From Psychrobacter glacincola (GTDB lineage: Bacteria > Pseudomonadota > Gammaproteobacteria > Pseudomonadales > Moraxellaceae), in NCBI RefSeq assembly GCF_904846075.1, contig NZ_CAJGZH010000003.1, forward strand, positions 372,001 through 436,000: 64,000 bases of DNA. Direction: 5' to 3'. Within the stretch, counting starts at the first letter, position 1. Every line of letters begins with the position of its first letter. Below the pieces are notes generated by a model. It saw only the letters and a list, made by a program, of their open reading frames with translations. It did not search any database and was not told the DNA's origin. Both the position numbers and the translations under genes were made by a program. Shown here piece after piece: positions 48,301 through 56,518 of the stretch.

Positions 48301-48453
48301 GTCACTCGGATGTGCCAAATGGTAATGCATCGCGCCTGTTTTGACGTGTTGGCTTATCAATACGTCCATCGACAATGCATCGATATGGCGGTGCTCAATC
48401 AGCTCAAAGGCAGGATGCAAAGTTAGATCAGTAGTAGATAATGTGTCGGTCAT
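45376..48453 (-). CDS. PreP-like M16C zinc metalloprotease (insulinase family)
   Basis: A 1025-residue peptidase related to mitochondrial presequence protease PreP/Cym1. The inverted zinc motif HILEH lies near residue 75, followed by the downstream Glu in FKGIVFNEMKGAMSG. The PFFSMIKRSLNTFMNAMTAADWT segment of the family is split by no indel. Two M16 half-enzyme lobes are joined by a hinge near residue 520; the C-terminal lobe shows RERGGAYGGGAGYD. AAGGAAAA precedes ATG 48453. No signal peptide, so cytoplasmic degradation of short unfolded peptides is likely. Confidence 0.92.
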   Translation of the reverse strand: MTDTLSTTDLTLHPAFELIEHRHIDALSMDVLISQHVKTGAMHYHLAHPSDENAFLVGFRTQPMDSKGEAHILEHVALCGSEKFPVRDPFFSMIKRSLNTFMNAMTAADWTAYPYATQNKNDYFNLLAVYLDASFFPNIHPLDFAQEGIRVELDENDKPQFKGIVFNEMKGAMSGEIDQLYHTVAHHLFPTTTYHYNSGGDPADIPDLTHTELVEFHQSHYHPSNSVIMSFGNIPVAETQAKIHEDALIQFEAGKKHVSRPEQRLSAPISAVDTYTADEAGPDQTHHVVAWLLPSITDPKQRLALRLLEGVLVEHAGSPLRAYLDSHPLGKAPSPLLGLDDSHYEMVFYTGLRGSNPEHAEAVEQGIIDLLKEVASQPIDDETIETILHQIEIDQRHIGGDSMPYGLNLMLEGFSTAIHDGNPIDVWEVDEHLQWLREQVKDAQWLPNLIKQHLLDNQHRVRVTLTPDSEKTARLAAAKQTRLDTIEMDLTADDKAILKQQALDLAARQAAPDDLSLLPKVGLEDVPTDISFKQGLQKQINLSGKESTLFEYEAGTNGLYYYQIIVPLTDAIGNEDTSELPVNEVINHPLLPIYLSLLSELGTDSLSAHEMQAKQAAHSSGVTARISQRTNVDDSQAISSYFVVATRALNRKPEAIDLLKEVMEHSIFSEHDRIKEILQQRQAGWQSNLAGSGHSYAMQTASRGMSRQAQLEYVRSGLPALNALKDFLTHASTDDAQWDKLATSLMDLHQRLISLPKHAVIICEAEQTERLSNLIVDSWKDSQAPKIAAQLKNADASIEDNIPSEFAELQLDTALNGEKDAVEALESDVALDVEDLAWLVPTNVYHNASAYTVPAADHPDTAALMVLAPYLRNGYLHSAIRERGGAYGGGAGYDANACAFKFFSYRDPQCAETFGHFDASIEWLLNEPQTDEQLEEAILGIISGMDKPGSPAGEAVKACFADLHHRGVEWQRKMRASILAVTVADLQRVAKQYLQGQKHVRAVLAPYDKEAVMQELGFNVCKIKS

Positions 48454-48890
48454 AATTTTCCTTATGGATTGCTCTAATTTTATTTAGAATAATATGCGAT
48501 TAATGACTAAATATAGCCAGTGGCGATAAAATAGAATCAGAGTAAACAATAGATAAATAGTGTATTTAGTACTTATCGTAGGGTGTTTTTTATATGATAT
48601 TTATATAAAAATATTGTGCGTATTATTGTGATTAACTTATGAGTAATATTCAAATTTAATGGCATGTACCCGTGCATCATTTTAAATGACAGCAATGCAC
48701 CGGTATAAATTAAAAAGAATTTGCCTAACGGAATTAGATGGGGTTCGCACCTTCATAAGTCAAGATACTGTAGTAATAAAGATGACCAATATGGCAGAAT
48801 GTCGGATTTTCACAAAGCGAACTCAAAGCTTACTTAACAGCGGCCATCAGTAGTGCTATAGTTAAAATCATCTGTCACAAGGAGCCGCTC
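48454..48890. other. Divergent intergenic region with an imperfect hairpin
   Basis: A 437-bp AT-rich region between the protease and usp genes. Arms TACCCGTGCAT (48667-48677) and ATGCACCGGTA (48695-48705) pair at 10 of 11 positions and enclose the palindrome ATTTTAAAT. It may be a regulatory hairpin or operator; nothing coding is seen. Confidence 0.4.
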
Positions 48891-49352
48891 ATGAGTTACG
48901 AACATATTTTATTGGTCACCGACTTAATGTCCGATGCTGATGTGGTCGCCCAAAAGGCCAAACGTATCGTCGAGAATCGTCCTAATGCCAAGTTATCGGT
49001 ATTACATATCGTCAAAGATACCATGGTTGGCTTTGGCTATGAATTGGTGCCAGCCTCCAGCTTATATGACGAAATTGACGATGAACGCTGTCAAGAAGCG
49101 CGTGCCAAACTGGCACAGTTTTTGGAGCGTAATGATCTACATGCGGTGAATTCTGAAGTGACCACTGCCATCTCTAATAGCGAAGGTATCGTCAACTATT
49201 GTCACAAGCATGATGTTGATTTACTAGTCATCGGTCGTCATGAACGCCATGGTATCGCCGCTTGGCTCAGTGGCGCGACGGCAGATAATATCTTGCCTAA
49301 CGTCCCATGCGATAGCTTGGTCGTAAGACTGGATAAACCCGTTAATAAGTAG
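48891..49352 (+). CDS. Universal stress protein (UspA family)
   Basis: A 153-residue cytosolic protein. It begins YEHILLVTDLMSDAD and ends with the nucleotide-binding-type loop LLVIGRHERHGIAAWLSGATADNILPNVPCDSLVV, here GRHERHG in place of the usual GxRGxSG, so ATP binding is uncertain. ACAAGGAG precedes the ATG. Expression in stationary phase or stress is typical of the family. Confidence 0.9.
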   Translation: MSYEHILLVTDLMSDADVVAQKAKRIVENRPNAKLSVLHIVKDTMVGFGYELVPASSLYDEIDDERCQEARAKLAQFLERNDLHAVNSEVTTAISNSEGIVNYCHKHDVDLLVIGRHERHGIAAWLSGATADNILPNVPCDSLVVRLDKPVNK

Positions 49353-49397
49353 TTTAAGAAAAGACTTAATGTCGTATCTAAATTATTTAAACCTATC

Positions 49398-49433
49398 AAA
49401 AATAGCGCATTGTATAACTTTGCGCTTTTTTAT
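49398..49433 (+). terminator. Terminator after the universal stress protein gene
   Basis: Stem AGCGCA/TGCGCT with a loop of about ten bases and a T run, about 45 bp after the stop. It may serve both this gene and the convergent LysR gene. Confidence 0.75.
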
Positions 49434-49504
49434 TATTCATTGAAATAGTAGACATTCTCGCTAATACCTCTATATTTCTAATACCTCTATATTTATCACT
49501 AAAA

Positions 49505-50440
49505 TTAATCTTCTGTCAAAATATCAATAAAGCTTTGCCAAATCGGGCTTTGATGGCGGGCTTTATGCCACACTAGCCACCAAGTTCGTGACAAATCGAT
49601 GCCCGCGACTTTCACCTGTACCAGCGCTCCTGCTGTCAGCTCTGCCTGAATGACATGCTGTGATAAACAGCCAAGACCAATATCTGCACTCACCATATGC
49701 TTAATAGCTTCCGACTGCTGAATCGCCATCACAATTTCCGCATCAGGCAAATGCTTGAGCAGCTGCTCGTCGATAATTTGCCGTGTACCTGACCCTGCCT
49801 CTCGTACCAATAGCGGCAGCTTTGCCAGTTGTGCAATGCTAAGCTCGTAGCAATTATCCGCATCGTTATACGCTGCCATGTCTGTCAACCATTTGCTATC
49901 GCGCTTGGTAAATATCATCAAGGTATCTGTCCGCCACGCACGCTGCTCAATCACCTTCATGTCTGTCGGGCGCGGCATACCCTCTACGAGCGCAATATCA
50001 ATATTTAACTGCTCAACTTCGCTGACCACTTCTTGAGTATTGGCGATATACATATCGATATGGGCATCGGGTAGCGTCGCATATAGCTTGGCAAGCAGCG
50101 GCGGCAGTACATAATTGCCGATTGTGGTACTGGCACCGATATGAATCTGCCCTGCTTGATGCTTATGATAATGCTCTAGAGTTAAGGCCTGCCCCAAGAT
50201 AGCTTGCGCTTGTATATAAATAGGATGGGCGTTGGGGTGCTGATTGAGCCTACGTCCGACCCGCTCAAACAGTGGCATTTGCAGCCTTGCTTCTAATTCT
50301 GTCAGCGCACTACTGACGGCCGACTGTGATAAATGCAGCGCTTCACTGGCACGGCTGGTACTACCGGTTTGATAAATACTGACAAACACTGATAATTGCT
50401 TGAGGGTAATCTTTGGTAATACCTGCATGGCTTTTTTCAT
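49505..50440 (-). CDS. yeiE: YeiE-like LysR-family regulator
   Basis: A 311-residue regulator. The N-terminal winged helix reads TLKQLSVFVSIYQTGSTSRASEAL with LSQSAVSSALTELE. The effector domain shows GASTTIGNYVLPPLLAKL, REAGSGTRQIIDEQL and QSEAIKHMVSADIGLGCLS, close to E. coli YeiE. YeiE responds to sulfite and activates the adjacent transporter gene in enterics. Here it is divergent from a yeiH-type gene across a 233-bp region, the same arrangement, which supports the assignment. Confidence 0.88.
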   Translation of the reverse strand: MKKAMQVLPKITLKQLSVFVSIYQTGSTSRASEALHLSQSAVSSALTELEARLQMPLFERVGRRLNQHPNAHPIYIQAQAILGQALTLEHYHKHQAGQIHIGASTTIGNYVLPPLLAKLYATLPDAHIDMYIANTQEVVSEVEQLNIDIALVEGMPRPTDMKVIEQRAWRTDTLMIFTKRDSKWLTDMAAYNDADNCYELSIAQLAKLPLLVREAGSGTRQIIDEQLLKHLPDAEIVMAIQQSEAIKHMVSADIGLGCLSQHVIQAELTAGALVQVKVAGIDLSRTWWLVWHKARHQSPIWQSFIDILTED

Positions 50441-50620
50441 AATGTCTCTGACACCCCATCTTATTGATACAATCTAAAAACCACCTGTTACTTTAAAAGC
50501 CCTTTATTATCTAAAAACCCATCTTTTTAGCCCGAAGACTTTTATTAACCTAAAAAATCGATAGTTTTTATCTAATTAATCTGTTTTTATTATAGATTGG
50601 TCTGTCTTATAATGTCTATT

Positions 50621-50632
50621 CATAAGCTTATG
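50621..50632. promoter_or_regulatory. Palindromic candidate operator in the yeiE-yeiH intergenic region
   Basis: Perfect 12-bp palindrome CATAAGCTTATG located 41 bp before the yeiH start, in an AT-rich divergent promoter region. LysR proteins bind dyad symmetric sites, so this is a reasonable candidate for YeiE binding. Not proven. Confidence 0.35.
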
Positions 50633-50673
50633 CTTATTTCGATTATAGATAATACATAATAGGACAGTCAGTC

Positions 50674-51759
50674 ATGTACGCCTTGACCCAATCAGTAAAT
50701 AACTATTTCCCGCGCAGCCGCCATTTAGCAGGGCTTATTGTCGTGCTGATTGGTAGCTTATTTTGTTTGTGGCTCAATACTAGTGTCAACACATGGACAA
50801 ATGGACGTATCGTTGGCTTGTCTTCTCTCACTTTAGCCATTCTCCTTGGTATGGTATTGGGCAATACGGTCTATCCTAACCTTGCTGAGCGCTTAAGTGT
50901 CGGCGTGGCATTTGCCAAAGGTCAAATATTGCGCCTCGCCATCATGTTTTATGGCTTTAAGCTGACCCTAACGCAAGTATCAAGTGTCGGACTGTCTGCG
51001 GTGATGAGTGATGCGTTGGTATTGACATCGACCTTTTTACTCACCTATTGGATAGGTACCCGATGGTTAAAAGTCGATAAACAAACGACGCTATTGATTG
51101 GGTCAGGCGCAAGCATTTGCGGTGCCGCCGCGGTTATTGCCGCCGAGCCTGTGGTCAAAGCGGAAGCACACAAAGTCACTATTGCCGTGGCGACAGTGGT
51201 GGTGTTTGGTACGGTTGCGATGCTGCTCTATCCGTTTTTATACCATCTTGGTTGGTTGCAACCTTGGCTAAATGCTCAGCAGTACGGGATTTATACGGGT
51301 TCCACCATTCATGAAGTGGCGCAAGTCGTCGTCGCTGGTAACGCAGTCAGTCCCAAAGTGGGTGACACAGCGGTTGTCACCAAGATGATACGCGTCATGA
51401 TGCTTGCCCCTTTTTTACTTATTTTATCGTTTGCCTTAACCAAAGGTAGCAGCGACAATGGCAAAAAACCATCGTTTATAAATCGCGTCCAACAAGTCAA
51501 AGTGCCTTGGTTTGCCTTTATATTTATTGCCATCGTTTTACTACACACTTGGGTGCCGATGACCGCAAGCTTTGAGCGTAGTATGGTGATACTAGACGAT
51601 GTTCTGCTCACCATGGCAATGTTTGCGCTTGGTCTAACCACGCATTTGGGCGCTATTAAACAAGCTGGCGTTAAACCCCTTATCTTGGGGGCGATTATGT
51701 TCGCTTGGCTGCTCATTGGCGGTGGATTGATTAATATTGGCATAAGCTTACTTGGCTAG
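50674..51759 (+). CDS. yeiH: YeiH/UPF0324-family putative sulfate or sulfite-related exporter
   Basis: A 361-residue membrane protein with about ten hydrophobic segments. The family signature GSGASICGAAAVIAAEPVVKA lies in the middle (residues about 148-168). GSTIHEVAQVVVAG and LTTHLGAIKQAGVKPLILG follow. Paired with the divergent YeiE regulator. The YeiH family is annotated as sulfate exporters, and a role in sulfite or sulfur-anion handling fits the regulator. Followed by its own terminator. Confidence 0.9.
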   Translation: MYALTQSVNNYFPRSRHLAGLIVVLIGSLFCLWLNTSVNTWTNGRIVGLSSLTLAILLGMVLGNTVYPNLAERLSVGVAFAKGQILRLAIMFYGFKLTLTQVSSVGLSAVMSDALVLTSTFLLTYWIGTRWLKVDKQTTLLIGSGASICGAAAVIAAEPVVKAEAHKVTIAVATVVVFGTVAMLLYPFLYHLGWLQPWLNAQQYGIYTGSTIHEVAQVVVAGNAVSPKVGDTAVVTKMIRVMMLAPFLLILSFALTKGSSDNGKKPSFINRVQQVKVPWFAFIFIAIVLLHTWVPMTASFERSMVILDDVLLTMAMFALGLTTHLGAIKQAGVKPLILGAIMFAWLLIGGGLINIGISLLG

Positions 51760-51819
51760 AATAAACTACCAAACATCCTTGCCGTTCGTTATCATTCTTG
51801 CCATGAGTTATATAGATTA

Positions 51820-51853
51820 AAAAAGCCGATGACTATGCTAGTTATCGGCTTTC
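51820..51853 (+). terminator. Terminator after yeiH
   Basis: Stem AAAGCCGATGACT paired with AGTTATCGGCTTT (one mismatch), 5-base loop, followed by TC-rich sequence. It lies about 60 bp after the stop codon. Confidence 0.75.
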
Positions 51854-51954
51854 TTGGTTTATCGTCTGATTTAAAAGCTACTCAACATAAAGCGCACGTT
51901 ACGTTATAGATATTAAACTTTTAATTGCAAATAGCTTATCTTAAATCGTAGACG

Positions 51955-51988
51955 AAAAAAAACGAACCCGAAGGTTCGCTTTTTTTTC
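51955..51988 (-). terminator. Terminator of the cold shock gene
   Basis: Stem CGAACC/GGTTCG closed by a stable TTCG tetraloop (minus strand) with A and T runs of eight on the two sides. About 30 bp after the cold shock gene stop. Confidence 0.88.
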
Positions 51989-52017
51989 ATCTTGCTCTAA
52001 GTGTCTATAAAGACAAA

Positions 52018-52227
52018 TTAGATAGCAACGATGTTATGGGCTTGTGGGCCTTTTTGACCTTGAGTTACAGTGAACTCAACTTCTTGGCCTTCAGCTAAAG
52101 TTTTGAAGCCTGAACCAGTGATTTCGCTGTAATGAGCAAAAACGTCTGCGCCAGTTTCTGGAGCGATAAAACCAAAGCCTTTAGCTTCGTTGAACCACTT
52201 AACTGTACCTTTTTGAACGTCTGACAT
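52018..52227 (-). CDS. CspA-family cold shock protein
   Basis: A 69-residue single-strand RNA/DNA chaperone. RNP1-like KGFGFIAP and RNP2-like VFAHYSEI motifs of the cold shock domain are intact, as are the opening [11 protein letters not shown] and closing [17 protein letters not shown] ribosome binding site precedes the ATG. It has a strong upstream promoter and a leader of about 140 nt, as in cspA genes whose leader RNA changes fold with temperature. Monocistronic. Confidence 0.95.
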   Translation of the reverse strand: MSDVQKGTVKWFNEAKGFGFIAPETGADVFAHYSEITGSGFKTLAEGQEVEFTVTQGQKGPQAHNIVAI

Positions 52228-52374
52228 AATATAATCCTACTTTTAAATTTATTAATGGCCTAGTGACCGATAACGCTTGCAAATAGCTACTGAACGATAA
52301 ATATTAAAACGAAGGATTATAACTAATACTACGAGGTAATGATTTGGTGCAGAACTGCTCTTAAGCTTGGACGT

Positions 52375-52403
52375 ATTATAGGGGGAACATCCTGATTTCG
52401 CAA
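52375..52403 (-). promoter_or_regulatory. Sigma-70 promoter of the cold shock gene
   Basis: -35 TTGCGA (52398-52403) and -10 TATAAT (52375-52380) with exactly 17 bp spacing on the minus strand. Transcription from about 52368 gives a 5' leader of roughly 140 nt before the start codon. Confidence 0.8.
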
Positions 52404-52471
52404 GTCTTATCTTAGCTTTCATGTAACTAAAGCCCATTTCTTACGATTTTTGACCTGAAAATCAACGCATT

Positions 52472-52894
52472 TTAGGCATTTGGCAAACGGAATAAATAGA
52501 CCGCTACCCCAGTACAGACCACGGCTACCAGCCATGCCATCCATATCATATCGGCGGGGATATTAAAAAATAACATCGTTGTTGAAATAGTCATCATTAT
52601 TGTCGCTAACCACTTAGCATAGAGTGGCACCGCATGATTATTTTCCCAATCGCGGACAAATTTCCCAAAGTATTTATGATTGATCAGCCAAAAATGAAAG
52701 CGCCGCGAACTACGTGCCCAGCAACCTGCCGCCAGTAATATAAAAGGCGCAGTCGGCATGACTGGCAGTAACACGCCGATAATCCCTAATACAAAAAATA
52801 GCCAACCCAGTATGACAAACGTCCAACGCACCGTTGGGCTGTTATGCTGATTGGTTTTGGGTCGATAATAAAAAGCTTTTTTGTGTTGGCTCAT
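52472..52894 (-). CDS. DUF454 (YbaN-like) inner-membrane protein
   Basis: A 140-residue membrane protein. FVILGWLFFVLGIIGVLLPVMPTAPFILLAAGCWARSSRRF (in two membrane segments, about residues 27-70) is the DUF454 signature, with PVMPTAPF and the ARSS basic turn. Two more hydrophobic segments end the protein. Function unknown. Single unit upstream of the cold shock gene on the same strand. Confidence 0.85.
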   Translation of the reverse strand: MSQHKKAFYYRPKTNQHNSPTVRWTFVILGWLFFVLGIIGVLLPVMPTAPFILLAAGCWARSSRRFHFWLINHKYFGKFVRDWENNHAVPLYAKWLATIMMTISTTMLFFNIPADMIWMAWLVAVVCTGVAVYLFRLPNA

Positions 52895-52987
52895 AAAAAT
52901 ACTGTCATTGAATGATATGTAGAGGCTAATATTTAATAAAGATTAGACAGCTAGATTGTTAAACCAGATAATCATTTATAGAACTGC

Positions 52988-53003
52988 CTACCTATATAGG
53001 TAG
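52988..53003. promoter_or_regulatory. 16-bp perfect palindrome
   Basis: CTACCTATATAGGTAG lies in the 291-bp gap between the TerD-vWA gene's terminator and the DUF454 gene, about 95 bp upstream of the latter. It could be an operator. No family of sites is recognised. Confidence 0.35.
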
Positions 53004-53123
53004 CTAAGCATGCAATATCACTTAAAACGGTACAAGGCTATTTTTACGAGGTTTTTGCTATCAATAGGTATGTTTGGTTAGTGGTTGGGTAAGTGAGCTC
53101 ACAACCTTTGACTGATTTTTTAG

Positions 53124-53161
53124 CAATAAAAAACCGCTCATAGCTAGACTATAAACGGTTC
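53124..53161 (-). terminator. Terminator of the kinase/TerD-vWA operon
   Basis: Minus-strand stem: AACCG and ATAG pair with CTAT and CGGTT around a short loop, followed by TTTTTTATT, 25 bp past the TerD-vWA stop. Confidence 0.8.
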
Positions 53162-53185
53162 TATCGTTGAAGATACTATCCTAAT

Positions 53186-54481
53186 TTACTTCGCTATCAA
53201 TCCTATCTCGCGTGCCTCTTTTAGCCAGCTTGGGAACTCTTCTAGCATATTTTCATACAAGGCTTCTTCGCTGATATCGTCCAAGTCATCTAATTCAAAA
53301 AAGTCGCAATTATCAATCACGCGCCCTGTCATATCATCTAGTTTTTTCAAGATGCCATAACCACGACCACCTAAGCCCACGAACTGCCAGAATATCGGTA
53401 GTTTCGCCGCTTCCGTCATGACTCTGGTGATACCGCGATTATCATTCACCCCGCCATCACTGATAAATAGCACGTATACAGGCACATCTAAGCCATCTTT
53501 TTGATAAAAGTCCGTCACGGCTTTCATAACTTCTGCTTCGTTATTCACACGCGGGCCAAGTGCCCATTTCCGCCAGCCACCGTGAGCGTTGTCAATAAAG
53601 CCTTCATAGTTACTCAACCCAATCTCACCCAAATAATGCGGATCTCGGGCAAACGCCCAGCAGTCTAGCGCTTGGTCGTCATCAAAGCTCACTGCTAATG
53701 GCAATAGACGATTGACCACTTCTTGCACACGGCCTTGTTTATATTGTCGATTCATTGAGCCTGAAGCATCTAACACCAATGCCACTTTTGCCGTTAATTG
53801 CTGCAATTGGCGTTTCTCAAGCGATATCGTGGCTTTTTTGGCCAGATTGACCAGTTTTGGGGCTTTGTCTAGCATGACCTTCTCTAACGACGGTTTTGCT
53901 TGAACTGGCGTTGCAGTGACATCTGCTGCTGTCGAGCTGCCCTCTTCTACATCGCCACCGAAATGCTGTACGATGGCGGCAAGTCCACCATTGAAGCCTT
54001 GCGCGACGTTGGATACCCGCCACACACCACCCTTACGATAAAGCTGCATCAGCATACTGGCTTGCTGCTGGGCAAAGTCTGCTGCTTGATATTCTGCTTG
54101 CGCCTTTTGCGATTGTTGCCAAATGCCAATCTCTAACGATTGAATTTGATTGAGCGGCGTGTCGGCTGATAACACAAAAAATAAGCTGTCTATATTCGTA
54201 GCCAGTTTGGATAGATTAACTTCAAACTCGGCTTGGATGCCTTTATTTGTCGTTGGCTGCGACTCGTAATAAGTGAGCTTAATTTGCCCACAAGGTGAGG
54301 TTGGCTGATTATAAAACACCATGTAATCATCGTTGATCAGTTTGCCCGCTGCGTCTAAGACAAAGCAGCTGATGTCCATCTCTATCGGGCTTTGGCGAGT
54401 GAATTTAAGCGTGATGGGTGCGGTATCGTCAATAGCGAGGTTGCTTAAAGGCGAGCGTTGTCCGACGGTGAGATGGTTCAT
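53186..54481 (-). CDS. TerD-vWA fusion protein (TerF-like)
   Basis: A 431-residue cytosolic protein from ATG 54481, preceded by AGAGGA; an upstream in-frame ATG at 54499 lacks one. The TerD calcium-binding-type domain (about 1-175) has NDDYMVFYNQPTSPCG. A short spacer (180-205, Ala/Thr-rich) leads to a von Willebrand A domain (about 230-430) with the MIDAS motif DASGSM (238-243) and FISDGGVND. This architecture is that of TerF in tellurite/stress (Ter) gene groups. It is the last gene of a unit with a Ser/Thr kinase, 56 bp downstream of it. No terB, terC or terZ is visible nearby. Confidence 0.88.
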   Translation of the reverse strand: MNHLTVGQRSPLSNLAIDDTAPITLKFTRQSPIEMDISCFVLDAAGKLINDDYMVFYNQPTSPCGQIKLTYYESQPTTNKGIQAEFEVNLSKLATNIDSLFFVLSADTPLNQIQSLEIGIWQQSQKAQAEYQAADFAQQQASMLMQLYRKGGVWRVSNVAQGFNGGLAAIVQHFGGDVEEGSSTAADVTATPVQAKPSLEKVMLDKAPKLVNLAKKATISLEKRQLQQLTAKVALVLDASGSMNRQYKQGRVQEVVNRLLPLAVSFDDDQALDCWAFARDPHYLGEIGLSNYEGFIDNAHGGWRKWALGPRVNNEAEVMKAVTDFYQKDGLDVPVYVLFISDGGVNDNRGITRVMTEAAKLPIFWQFVGLGGRGYGILKKLDDMTGRVIDNCDFFELDDLDDISEEALYENMLEEFPSWLKEAREIGLIAK

Positions 54482-54537
54482 GGTGTTCCTCTTATTCATA
54501 CAAAAGCTCTTCAGAAGCCTAAATTTTATCGTTATTT

Positions 54538-56433
54538 TTAATAGTCAGCTTGCTCAGCTCCTAAAGCTCTCAAACCCTGACTAATATACTCTTTGGTAGC
54601 AGAAGGCATTTTATCTTTGATAATTCTTCTCAACTCTTCATCTGATTCGTTTTTCACATGTTTTAGATGGAGAGTCCATATATCTCGAGTGGTTCTCTTT
54701 CCATATGCTTCTCTCCCTAGATACATGATAGAAACTAACTCTAATAGCTCTTTGCGATTCAACTCTTCTAGAAAGCTAAAATCTGCAGATAAATGATCTA
54801 TAGCAAATTTAAACAAACTCCCTGAGCCTATAACTCCCCATTCGTTATCGTCACTCTTCTCATCAGCAGGCCATTTCTCTAATAATAATAGTATCCTTGG
54901 TACATCTAATGAATTCAAATATATATAAAATTCTGGGTCATTTTCCCAACTACTATCATTTTCTAGAAACTGTGGCGGTTCAGGTTTAATATTTACTTCT
55001 GAATAAGGTTTTGGATAGTAACTTTGAAACCTTTTGAATCCCATTTTCGAATGTCTAGCATCATAGGCGGGTCCATATGAATTATATAAAGAGGGTCTAG
55101 AGACGAAAAGAAAACTGCCTTCGTATACCCTAGTAACACTTTTAGTATCATTAGGAATATATCTACCTTTCCAAATATCATCTTTATGCAACTCAGCAGA
55201 GGTTAAGTCACCGTTTGCAAACTCTGCGTAGTTCACTATTTCGTTATCTTTCTCATATAATCCTGAGTCAATAGGCTTTGCAATTGGTTGCGTTTCGAGA
55301 AAAAAATAACTTTCTGATGGTTTGTACTGATAATTAATGTAATGTAATGCTTTTGGTAGGCAATCATAATAAGAACTACCACTCATTAACAACCTAACTT
55401 CTCCGTTCTCTTTAACCTCAGCTCTAGTTAAATCTAATCCACCTATTCTAGGTAAGAAGCAATGATTAGCCGTTTCATCGTTCCGAACAATTTTATTTAA
55501 TATAGTAACAATAGCATCTATATCGCTGAACTCTAAGTAATGAGCATTGTATGGGTTTATTTCCTTTTGAAGATTTATCCATTTTGAAGATATAAGAACC
55601 GCAAAGTCTTTAGTCGCTTCAATCCACTTTATTAGTTTTTCTTCAAACTCTTCAATACTCGGTCTTAGCTTAGGGTCATATTCTGTAGCTTGCTCAAGTA
55701 AGTCGTGCAAACTCCTCAGCTCTAACTTTTCACCTTCTAGAGCTATCTCCAACATACTTTTAGCTGCAATAGCATACTGCCCATCAAACCCATTTTCATC
55801 CCTATTTAGTAGCATCCATAGCGTCACACCTAAGGAATAGACATCTGCTGGCCTAAAATCAGCATCAATATCTTCAACATATCTTAACTCAGGAGCAATG
55901 GTTGCAAAATTACCAAGTTTACTTCCAACTTTAGTAATACGCCTATCTTCAGAGCATAAAGAGGTTACTAAACCAAAATCAGCTAAAACGAGGTTTCCAT
56001 CTAGGTTTAATATGTTGTCAGGCTTAATATCTCTATGAGCCATACCTTCATTATGGATATACTTTACAGCAGAAACAATATTTCGATATTCATCACATAT
56101 TTCCGTCGCACTTCTATCGCTTAGCAGGCTAGAAGCAGAGCTACAAATAGGCATTGTGAACCAGCGAGTAGTTCCAGATGTACTATAGTCATAAATACGA
56201 ACAATTGACTTATGATCAAAACTTGACTGTATAGTGACCTCTCTATCAAATCTTGTTTTTTTAGTAGAACTTGCACATTTAACAAACTTAATAGCTATTT
56301 TTTCAGATTTTGAGTCTTCTTTTGAAGCTGACCAAACTACGCCGTTACCCCCTTCTCCTATTTTCTCTTCTAAAATCCAGTCGATATCATTTATCTTCAT
56401 TACATTGCCAGTTTCTACATCTTCAAAATTCAT
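54538..56433 (-). CDS. Ser/Thr protein kinase with unrecognised C-terminal half
   Basis: A 631-residue protein. The eukaryotic-type kinase domain (about 15-285) is complete: glycine loop GEGGNG (26-31), Lys 49, HRDIKPDN (133-140), DFG (152-154), APE (180-182) and DVYSLG (197-202). Residues about 290-631 match no family I know; they are aromatic-rich (YYPKPY, SSYYDC) and end in a helical region. No membrane helix or PASTA repeats. The gene is more AT-rich than its neighbours, with rarer codons (AGA, ATA, TTA), suggesting acquisition. Partner genes are the TerD-vWA gene downstream and a broken small gene upstream. Confidence 0.88.
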   Translation of the reverse strand: MNFEDVETGNVMKINDIDWILEEKIGEGGNGVVWSASKEDSKSEKIAIKFVKCASSTKKTRFDREVTIQSSFDHKSIVRIYDYSTSGTTRWFTMPICSSASSLLSDRSATEICDEYRNIVSAVKYIHNEGMAHRDIKPDNILNLDGNLVLADFGLVTSLCSEDRRITKVGSKLGNFATIAPELRYVEDIDADFRPADVYSLGVTLWMLLNRDENGFDGQYAIAAKSMLEIALEGEKLELRSLHDLLEQATEYDPKLRPSIEEFEEKLIKWIEATKDFAVLISSKWINLQKEINPYNAHYLEFSDIDAIVTILNKIVRNDETANHCFLPRIGGLDLTRAEVKENGEVRLLMSGSSYYDCLPKALHYINYQYKPSESYFFLETQPIAKPIDSGLYEKDNEIVNYAEFANGDLTSAELHKDDIWKGRYIPNDTKSVTRVYEGSFLFVSRPSLYNSYGPAYDARHSKMGFKRFQSYYPKPYSEVNIKPEPPQFLENDSSWENDPEFYIYLNSLDVPRILLLLEKWPADEKSDDNEWGVIGSGSLFKFAIDHLSADFSFLEELNRKELLELVSIMYLGREAYGKRTTRDIWTLHLKHVKNESDEELRRIIKDKMPSATKEYISQGLRALGAEQADY

Positions 56434-56518
56434 TATTGAGGCTCTTATATAATTAGATATCCATTAGTACATTTAGAATTCATCGTTTATGTTACCTATT
56501 TTTCAATACTTCTACTGA

